This document shows, one piece after another, positions 56,327-64,000 of a stretch of DNA of 64,000 nucleotides; the stretch's first letter is position 1; each line of letters begins with the position of its first letter. Position numbers and translations under genes: made by a program. The stretch covers positions 1 to 64,000 of the forward strand of contig JABCPU010000372.1 in the NCBI GenBank assembly GCA_016800925.1. The letters run 5' to 3'. Below the pieces are notes generated by a model, which did no database searches, was not told the origin of the DNA, and worked only from the letters and a program-made list of their open reading frames with translations. The stretch comes from Suillus spraguei. Its lineage: Eukaryota; Basidiomycota; Agaricomycetes; Boletales; Suillaceae.

Positions 56327-58161
56327 TGTTGTGGAGAAAATCAGGATATCGTCCATGTAGATAACCATCCATCCTTCATTGATTTCCTGTTGGAAGGTAC
56401 AATTCATGTACGCTTGGAAAGTTGCTGGGGAATTACAGAGGCCAAAGAACATGACGTTCGGTTCGAAGAGGCCGAATTCTGTGGTAAATGCTGCCTTCCA
56501 GCGATCATTGGGATGGATGTGAATATTGTTATAACCGGACCGGATATCCATTTTCATAAAGAACTGTGCGTTGTGAAGACGTGTGACAAGGGAGATAGGG
56601 AGTGGGAGTGGATAGGCGTTCTTGACTGTCCAATCATTGATGTAGCGATAATCTTGACAGGGACGCAATTCTCCACTCTTCTTTCCCACAAAGAAGAAGC
56701 CACTAGCTTGGGGTGACTTTGATTCTGAGATGAAGCCTTTCGCAACGTTTTCATTGATAAACATTTTGATGGCAGCGCATTCTTTCTCCAATAGTGGGTA
56801 AACCTTAGACGTGCGAGGAATAAAACCGGGTTTAGTATCGATCCGATGATCAATACAAGGGCGTTCAGGGGGTAGTTTGTTTAGTCCATCTTTAGCAAAG
56901 ACGTCCATGAAGTCATGTAAGTATTCCGGGACCAATTCTTCAAAGGATTTCTTCTTTTTTTCCTTCTCGTCCATAGCGAATTCCTGAGCTTTATTGCTGT
57001 ATTTCGGAGGAGGAAGGGAGTTTGTGGAATAGTTGGGGAGTTGTTCCAGTCACGAAGTTCCATCACATGTGAGAGGTGTATCCATGGATATTTCTTCGAC
57101 GATTCTCATGCTAATTTTATCTGTATCGTATTCCACAAGGAATTCTCCTTCTCCAAGCTCGTAAGAGGAAATCTCTCATACTTCTGGTGTGTGCCAGATG
57201 TCTTGCATAGTGTTGAATTGATCATCATCCTCTGTTGGGATTAACGAGGGCACAGGTTCTTCTTCGTCGGGGATTTCTTCAATTGAAGCCGAAGGGGTCT
57301 GAAGAGTTTTCGGGGGAACATAGAATTTGGATAGTTTCGGTACGTTTGTATCTTGTCCAAGGATTTCTTCTTCCGCTTTTCTCTTCCCATACTTCTGTTC
57401 TTCTATTGGCCATTGCTCAATAGGTTCTGGTCTGATCCGATACTCGGGTTTGGATTCGTTCTTGTGCTTTTCTGCGTGAGGAACCGGTGATACTGCTCGC
57501 GGCAATTGTACGTGGGGAGTGGGGTTTGTAATACATGGCATTCGTACTTCAGGTTCTGGGTCTTTCGGAACATCAGGAACATTAATAGGAAAGGTGACAA
57601 GGGATTTTGGGAGTTGTGAATTTTGCCATTTCTTGGGATGGCAATGGAAAGCTGGGGGCAGCCCATTCTTCTTTCGATCAGTATTTAAATCAATTTCAAT
57701 TTCATCAGATTTCATTGTTCGAGGGAGGGTGAGTGTTTCAGTGGCCCAATCTATATTCGGGTTCATTGCATGTAACCACGGAATTCCCAGAAGGATTTGA
57801 TCTCTTCGTCCTAGTTTAGTGATATTGAATTTTCCATACATGGTTCATTCATCAATTTTGACCACTAGGAGACAGTAGTGCGTGATCGGTCCTCCTTTGA
57901 TAAGAGTTCCATCTGCTGTAGTAACTCGAAAGAGTGTTTTGAGTTTTTGTTGTGTGATTTGATGGAGTTTCACAAACTCCTCGGAAATAAATGTTCCTGC
58001 TGCGCCCGAATCAATGACAGCGGTGGTGTCGACGGATTTTAAGTGTGTACGCGAGTGAAGGGTGATGGGAATACGAAGTTCTTTTCTTTCACCTACAGCA
58101 CATACAAGCCTTAGTAATACATTGGGAGAAACATACGTCGAATCTTTGTTTCTCCAATTTA
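56327..58161 (-). pseudogene. pol of gypsy copy 2: protease, linker, partial RT
   Basis: Protease region with VIDSGAAGTF near 58015, broken by TGA at 57845-57847 (copy 1 has CGA at this position). Linker open 57841-57176. RT from MDEKEKKKKSFEEL (56974) to YMDDILIFSTT, then the deletion. A further TGA replaces an Arg codon in the linker end (DGTS-stop-LEQL). The stretch EQLPNYSTNSLPPPKYSN reads through here, which shows that copy 1 lost one C at that place. Confidence 0.82.
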
Positions 58162-58995
58162 AAAATCCTCTACAAGCCGTCTCACAGTTTCTTCTTCTTC
58201 TTTGTCTTTAACCTCGGTTTGATGGAGCGGAGTTTTCTTCTTTCTTTCAGGACAGTTGTGAATACGATGTCTGGTTTTCTTGCATCCGAAGCATTGTCCT
58301 CTTTTCATACATTCGGATCTTTCCACATCGGAGATCCGATCTACAACCATTGCATTTGAATCACGATTGGGTGTGTAACGTGCATTTCCATAGTTCTTCT
58401 TCTTCTGCTGTGGAGCATGACGTGCTCGTAACACTAGAAGGCGGTGGTGGGAATTGTCAATGGAAACACATTGCAATACAACATTATGGAATATCTCTGA
58501 GACATCTCCTGGCGCAAAAAGCTTGGTTAGGATACCTAAGTTGAGGCCGTCTTGGAAGAATTGAATCTTAGTGGTGTCGTTGGTGATGTGGGCCTTGGCT
58601 GCAAGTGCCTCAAAGTCAGCGATATAGGTATGAAGATCGCCGCTTCCTTGTTTGAGGTCCCTGAGCTTCGTTAATGCTGTCCCTCTGGTATCCACTGGTT
58701 CGAAAGCTTCATTGAAGCTTTTCATAAAATCTTTCAACGTCCCATAACCGACCTTTTGTCCAGAGGAATCGGTTGACTGAGTGTGAGCAAGGAATTGTTC
58801 TTTCCAAGATTTGGCGTTCTTCTCGGTCATGAAAGATGTAATGAAGATGATTTTCTGCTTGTCGGTGGTGTAGAGTTTTTCATTGATATCAAAGCATAGA
58901 TTGCATGATTGGATGAATTCTAGAGAGTTGTCGCGATCTCCATCAAAACCAGTTGGGAGACCGATTTTATATTCAAATTCTTTGGTGGTCGTCAT
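58159..58995 (-). CDS. Gag of gypsy copy 2, intact
   Basis: 278 aa. MTTTKEFEYKIGLPTGFDGD starts a retrotransposon capsid domain (FITSFMTEKNAKSWKEQF, ADFEALAAKA, ILTKLFAPGDV). A zinc knuckle CFGCKKTRHRIHNC (CX2CX4HX4C) is near the C-terminus, with Arg where copy 1 has Gly. It ends VRRLVEDF-TAA. Pol continues in the -1 frame (TTA AAT TGG AGA), as in copy 1 where the stop is TGA. It packages element RNA. It is the reference for the split gag at 1600-2630. Confidence 0.88.
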   Translation of the reverse strand: MTTTKEFEYKIGLPTGFDGDRDNSLEFIQSCNLCFDINEKLYTTDKQKIIFITSFMTEKNAKSWKEQFLAHTQSTDSSGQKVGYGTLKDFMKSFNEAFEPVDTRGTALTKLRDLKQGSGDLHTYIADFEALAAKAHITNDTTKIQFFQDGLNLGILTKLFAPGDVSEIFHNVVLQCVSIDNSHHRLLVLRARHAPQQKKKNYGNARYTPNRDSNAMVVDRISDVERSECMKRGQCFGCKKTRHRIHNCPERKKKTPLHQTEVKDKEEEETVRRLVEDF

Positions 58996-59108
58996 GATGG
59001 TTTCGTCTGGTGAGTTATACTTTCTTGGTGCCTACACGCGCTGTCTTGCTGTCCATTAGGGCTTTATCAGGGTTTGGGGTCGAAGACTGGGTAGTCGACG
59101 ATTAGATG

Positions 59109-59119
59109 ACTTTAATCTT
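59109..59119 (-). other. Self-priming site of gypsy copy 2
   Basis: AAGATTAAAGT on the minus strand, one base inside the 5' LTR. Its complement ACTTTAATCTT is found in the LTR at 59383-59393 (minus), as in copy 1. Confidence 0.6.
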
Positions 59120-59120
59120 T

Positions 59121-59596
59121 TGTTATGAACTGGGGTGGTGTCACCAGCGACAGTGAAAAGACACAGACGGTCTGCTGGGAAGTTCTACAATGTCCAGAAG
59201 AGGACAAGGTGAAAGTACAAGGAACGCGTTCCGAGTACTATCAAGGGTTCGGCCTCAAAGACAAGTCTAAGAGGTTATTGACGAGAATAGAGACTAAGGC
59301 TAAGGAGTGCTTAGACTTAGAGACAATTCAAGACGACTTAGGTTGGAGACCTAAGCAAAGGACATTCCAGGTAAAACCCAGTAAGATTAAAGTAAAGTAT
59401 ACAAGCATAGTACAACGTGCTTAAATAAGCCAATGTGTGCGCACGGACCAAAAGAGACGTGAGAACGTATGTGCATATCCAAAGAAGGAAGGCAACTATA
59501 GTACAGATGCGTTGAGCATATGAGTCAGAGTCATGTTACATAATATACAAAGTAAAGGAGATAAGAAAATGAATAGGGGTACGTATGACTGTAACA
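59121..59596 (-). repeat. 5' LTR of gypsy copy 2
   Basis: 476 bp; minus strand reads TGTTACAGTC...CATAACA. It carries the TATTTAAG-type TATA and the predicted start. Confidence 0.88.
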
Positions 59597-59627
59597 GATT
59601 CAATGCATCATGGTGCATCATATTATT

Positions 59628-62600
59628 TAGTGCTGCCGTGGTCCAGTTCCGAACCGTGGTTCGAACCTGACCATTGGTCAGGTTCGTCCTTGGTTCGGTC
59701 CATGGTCCAGCATTTTGCACGGACCGAACCGGAATGAGGTTCGTGGTCCGCTAACTCCTGTGTGGTTCATCTATAGGTTTGGACCTTCCCGAACCGTTCC
59801 GAACCCCGAACCGAATCTTCTTTGCAACGCCTTCAAGGCTCAATCACACGCTTCTCATCATTTTGACTTCTCGATTCTCAAGATTCGCCATGGTCACTTT
59901 GACCTTTGGCATTCTCAAGACTTTTTTCGACTTATCCTGTCCGGAGGTTCGCATCCCGCACACCCTGCTGTCCGATAACGCCTACCTGTTCAATCAAGCT
60001 CAAGGTATGACTTTTCCATCAAATCAAGCGCAATAAACTGATTGACATATTATATTTCTTAGGATTATTCAATGCATACTATGAGTTAGTAGGAGATTGG
60101 GTATTCGCATATAAAGGGATCAAGGTGAGTGATATATTTTGACTACTGGTACAATGTCTGAACCTGAAGCACAGTGTGCCCTCAACCCAGACGGGTCTCT
60201 AAAGGACGCCAAAGACATCGTTTTTTACAACGATCCTGATGATGCCGTCCCCATTTCCGCTCCATCCTCCTCTGCCCAGCCACCCACAGACGCCTTCTCT
60301 GTGCTACTGCAGACTGGACGCAAACCAGTGCCACTTATTGCCGGCGTTCGACACTCCATTCGTGCCTCTAAACCTTCTGCGCGCCTTCGTGATTCCGACA
60401 ACGCTTGTTCTTCAACAAGCCGCAAGCATGCATTATCCAGTGCAACTGAGCAACTAGTTAGGAAGAAGGTTGTGTTACAGCTCTCCGCTCCATTATCTGA
60501 CGACGACACGGATATTGATACTGACCACGGTGCTGGTCAATCGGATGAGGCCGAGGACAAAGGTGTACCAGCACCTGAGGACGAACCCGAGGATCTTCAA
60601 GACACCACCATCCGAGCCGCTTTATCAAAGAGTGAGCGCAGCGCTGATATTCAAACAATCTTCACTCGCGACAACAAACATTGGGTCTGCAGACCTTGCA
60701 AGGATGCCAGTGAACTTGAAAGCAAGTACACATTTCGTGGAGGTATCTCTACACTATGCACGCACATTTGTCGGTATGTTCACGTCTTCTTTCCATTGAA
60801 TGATCACTAATATTATATATCTATCAGTAATAAAGCCCATTTTCAACTTTACAAGTCACGCTGCGAAGCCGCAAACATCACCATGCACCCTTGAGCAGTT
60901 CCAACTGGTGAGGTTCAATCCCTGTGAGTTACATTTGCCGTATTGTAGTGTGTTGTACTGATTCATAGATAGTTCAAGGCAATCCACCCTCGATGGCAGC
61001 CTTGCCCCGAAAGCGCCCATGTTCACCAAGGCAGGGCTTCTGGAGTATATTATGGAGTTGATTGTGACCGAGGACGAGGCGTTGCAACTCGTCGACAAAC
61101 CAGCCTTCCGCAACTTGCTTCTTATGTCCGCCCTGCCCTTGCTGAAAGTGACGTGCCACACCACACGAAACTTACGGAGACTGTTAAGGCCCGCGCAGTG
61201 CAGGTGGTCAACGTCATTCGTGAGCGTCTGCAAAGGTAGACAGTCAAGTCTCGATGACCTTCGATTCATGGATGTCAATCATCGGCAACCCCTTCTTCTC
61301 CATCACAGGCCACTATATCTGGAGCCCGGATGATAAACCCCAGCAATGGGAGTTATGCTGTGAGCAACTCAGTTTTGCGCACATCCAGGGCAATCATAGT
61401 GGTCAGAATATGGCTCGCTTGATTGTTGATACCATTGACAAATATGAACTATGAAATAAGGTAAAGTTTAGTTTACTACTTTGCTGCGCTGAATCTAATC
61501 AGTGTGTTGTAGGTTGGATGGATGACCTCTGACAATGCCACCAACAATGATACCACCATGAAAGCAGTTGGACAAGAAATCGATCCTGAGGGTACGCGGT
61601 GGGCACCTGATGCGCGCCGCATCAGGTGCCAAGAACATATACTTAATCTCGCAGCACGCCACTTCGTTGATGCCGTCACCCCCACACCTCAAGCTGCTCT
61701 CATGAAGAAAATTCGACAAGCGCTTGATAATGGCAACGACGCTGACCTTGACACCTTAAATAAACAGCTTTCTTCCATGGATGTCAGTAACGACGACGAC
61801 GATGACACCTTATTCGATACCGGTGATTCACTTGGCAAAGCTCTTGCCCTCATTGAGCAGGTACGTGCTATATTTTTTAGACTATTCTTTTGCTGATCGA
61901 GATCCTCAGATCCGAAAGTCCCCTCAAGCTCGAGCATTTTTTCCGCAAGGCTTGCAAAGAGGAAAACGTACCTGAGCTTGAGCTCTTGCAATGGATCCGG
62001 ACTCGCTGGGCGTTGCTATATAAATGCCTGGACCGCATGTTGATCTTGCGTCAAGTGAGTTTTTTCTTTCTTTCAATGTTTAAAAGTGGCCTGATTTTAA
62101 TTAAATAGGCTGTAAACCGTTTCACCAACCTTGCCGACGAAAGCCACGAAGTGCCAACTCTTCGCAACAAGACTTACGACAACTTCAAGCTCGATCGAAG
62201 CGATTGGAGACACCTGGGCTTATTCACCGAGTCCTCAAGGAACCAGCCACGGCTCAGCAATCGTTCTTGTCAGCAAAAACATCCGACCGCATGGAAAACG
62301 ATCCCTACGCTAGAGTGCCTCGCTGATCGATGGAGATCCATGGCAGATGACCCACAATATCTTCCGATCGCTGATGCAATTAAGGCCGGACTCAAGAATG
62401 TCGACAAATACTTCAAGAAAACAAGTCAATCGGACGTTTATTTTATTTGTCTTGGTGAGTACTATCAATTTTTCAAACTCGTTCTTATCTAATATAATTT
62501 AAGTTCTGGATCCAAACTATAAGCTCGCATACGTTGAAGGCCGGTGGGATTATGGAGATGTTGCAGATGGCAGAGCTCGTCTGGAGGCCGTGGTGAGTAC

Positions 62601-63381
62601 TCGTCTATGTTGTTTTCCCGCTCTAATCTTATTTTTTTTGTAGTTCGATGAATATTATACACCACCAAGTCGAACGCCTACTACCAACGAGCAATCCGCT
62701 CTGCCGACGAGAGCTGCCAGTGTATGCAAGCACTAATGGCGATGATTGGATGCGCGAGGCTATTAGGACGCGCAAGACATCAGACCACCTTACTCACAAT
62801 CCTCGTCAAGAGCTCAACATGTACTTGTCTTCGCCACTAGAGGAGACTGATGACATTGTGGCCTGGTGGGGGGTAAGTCTTTTTTTTTATTTGTTTTTTC
62901 GCTACTAAATCTACTTAATAGCTTCACTCGCTGCAATACCCTACACTCGCGCGCATTGCGCGAGACTATCTACCCATTCAAGGCAGCTCCGTTCCTTCCA
63001 AACAAGCGTTCTCAAGCGGAGGAATCACTTCGACTATCCGATGCAATGCACTCGGGACTGACACGTTCACGGCACTACAACTACTGAAGGGAGCATATAG
63101 GAATGGGCACCTTTCTGCAGAAGTAGAGGCTGAGGGACATGCGGCTTCGTTGGACATGTAACTACGAGTACAAATATCTTGCTTGTTTTTTTCCCTGGCT
63201 GTAATTTTTTTGCGTTCGGTTCGCATTCAGACAGAGAAAAAAACCGAACCTGACCGCTGCGAACCGTTCGCAAAGGTTCGGTCTAAGGTTCGTTGAAATA
63301 ACTAGAACCGAACCTTGGTCCGGTTTTTGGTTCTCGTCCAACCACCTCTGAACCGAACGGAACCGGACCACGGCAGCACTA
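59628..63381 (+). mobile_element. hAT transposon, full length but decayed
   Basis: 3754 bp with terminal inverted repeats TAGTGCTGCCGTGGTCC / GGACCACGGCAGCACTA and a perfect 8-bp target duplication ATATTATT (59620-59627 and 63382-63389). Both subterminal regions (about 59645-59835 and 63215-63370) are crowded with GGTTCGG/CCGAACC words, likely transposase-binding sites. It encodes one multi-exon transposase. The perfect ends and duplication argue for a young insertion despite the broken gene. Confidence 0.93.
60154..63161 (+). pseudogene. hAT transposase
   Basis: Multi-exon gene. Exon 1 (60154-60773) begins MSEPEAQCALNPD and ends in a BED-type zinc finger (CRPCKDASE...HICR). Exon 2 starts at 60828 (NKAHFQLYKSRCE), then a stop after NITMHP. 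Further exons encode MTFDSWMSIIGNPFF (first catalytic Asp), VGWMTSDNATNND (second Asp), RCQEHILNLAARHFVD, ELLQWIRTRWALLY, DDPQYLPIADAIK, LDPNYKLAY, and the C-terminal dimerisation region YPTLARIARDYLPIQGSSVPS and ALQLLKGAYRNGH. Introns are about 50-60 bp. Defects: TGA at about 60894, a frameshift near 61122 and stops around 62730-62790. It cannot make a working enzyme but could respond to one in trans. Confidence 0.85.
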
Positions 63382-63389
63382 ATATTATT

Positions 63390-63760
63390 ATGCAGCAGGC
63401 CAGTGCTGGTTACCATAGATGGACAGTGACACTGCATCAAAGAAGGTACGCACACACAAAGGGGATGGCACGGGCAGCGGCAGGAGGAGGGAACAATGCA
63501 TCATGATGCACCACAATTCTAAAGGCCTGATGCATTATGTATAACCTATTTCAATCATATCATGCATCATGATGCAATGTATTTGCCTGTGTGTAGACTG
63601 TAGCATTGTTGCATTACTTGATACCTTACAACTACAACAATTTCTTGCATCATATGACAGGGTCGCCTGAGATCTTTTACTATACACCTCGAGAAATGAC
63701 AGTATCACTGTTATACTACATGTCATTCAGGTGAGTAATTATGCATCATTATGACAGGAT
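63390..63760. other. Palindrome-rich non-coding stretch
   Basis: TGCATCATGATGCA occurs at 63497-63510 and 63563-63576, and as TGCATCATGGTGCA at 59604-59617 on the other side of the hAT element. No gene. Confidence 0.45.
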
Positions 63761-63764
63761 AGCC

Positions 63765-63925
63765 TGACACACAATCAAACTGTCTGAACTGAGATAAAAT
63801 TCTATGTTCGCCAATAGTATGCTCTGTGAAAGCCGTGAATTGTGGGTCCCCAAATTGATGTTCCAAGATGTGCATGCTATGCCATGATGTTGATAACTTA
63901 CCTACACTGCGATTCACATCAGGAA
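63765..63925 (-). repeat. Protease 3' flank, fourth copy
   Basis: Matches the region downstream of proteases A, B and C (CAATCAAACTGTCTGAACTG, GTGAATTGTGGGTCC, ACCTACACTGCGATTCA). No protease coding sequence follows in the last 75 bases, so only the flank is here. Confidence 0.6.
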
Positions 63926-64000
63926 AACCTTCCCGTCCTAAATTTCTTCATATATCTGAATCAGTTGAATCAGCAGAATTTCCGATAACGCGTCTAATTA

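Larger units (their letters stand above)
54831..59596 (-). mobile_element. Ty3/gypsy element, copy 2, deleted in pol
   Basis: Minus-strand relative of copy 1 with 476-bp LTRs at 54831-55306 and 59121-59596. It keeps an intact gag, protease, linker, the first part of RT and the C-terminal part of ORF3. About 2.8 kb (RT after ILIFSTT through the middle of ORF3) is deleted at about 56325-56330. The flanks GAAGG and GATTC do not match, so the element did not simply insert here. The LTRs differ more than those of copy 1, suggesting it is older. Confidence 0.88.

Noticed and set aside
1..64000. CRISPR array, bacterial operon or phage features
   Set aside because: The window is plainly eukaryotic (spliceosomal introns, fungal families); repeats are transposon ends, not spaced arrays.

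Overview
This window looks like a gene-poor, transposon-dense accessory region of a filamentous basidiomycete (Agaricomycetes). The evidence is many ~50-bp introns with GT..AG borders, polyporopepsin-like aspartic proteases, a fungal STAND NLR (NACHT-WD40) relic, a fungal rhodopsin-domain gene, and a tandem family of WD40 proteins. The WD40 tails carry conserved PRDPLD and FPATLPLP-like blocks that I associate with Boletales; that order-level guess is inference. No tRNA, rRNA or CRISPR was seen.

Layout. (1) 0-8.8 kb: a nearly complete Ty3/gypsy chromodomain retrotransposon (copy 1, 923-8697, 5-bp target duplication ATATT), inserted in the 3' tail of a 5'-truncated Tad-like LINE. (2) 8.8-18.2 kb: an old L1-like LINE on the minus strand, split by a nest of at least six copies of a 0.93-kb TG...CA repeat with 4-bp target duplications, plus a 475-bp solo LTR. 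(3) 18.2-34.5 kb: a host-gene island with WD40 genes (two intact multi-exon genes, one broken by a LINE, one internally deleted, several relics), a dead aspartic protease, a frameshifted rhodopsin-domain gene and a serine-rich ORF. (4) 34.5-40.8 kb: a Tad-like LINE with RNase H, minus strand, inserted into the last exon of WD40 gene 3. (5) 41-53 kb: an intact aspartic protease (copy B), a small secreted cysteine-rich protein, an NLR pseudogene, a nearly intact protease (copy C) and WD40/LINE relics. (6) 54.1-59.6 kb: a second gypsy element (copy 2, minus), deleted inside pol, next to the 3' end of a third copy. (7) 59.6-63.4 kb: a decayed hAT transposon with a perfect 8-bp target duplication (ATATTATT). 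(8) 63.4-64 kb: palindromic low-complexity DNA and a fourth copy of the protease 3' flank.

Functional reading. The gypsy family combines four features: a Tf1-like 11-nt self-priming match between the predicted transcript start and the sequence just after the LTR; a separate gag whose stop overlaps pol in the -1 frame at a T-tract; a third ORF with zinc knuckles downstream of pol; and a conserved hairpin before the polypurine tract. The two Tad-like LINE 3' ends share a stem-loop next to AATAAA. The non-transposon genes are mainly secreted or interaction proteins (proteases, cysteine-rich peptide, NLR, WD40), all from families that expand and decay by segmental duplication. Many nonsense changes here can be read as C-to-T or G-to-A transitions, several at CpG, consistent with methylation-linked decay.
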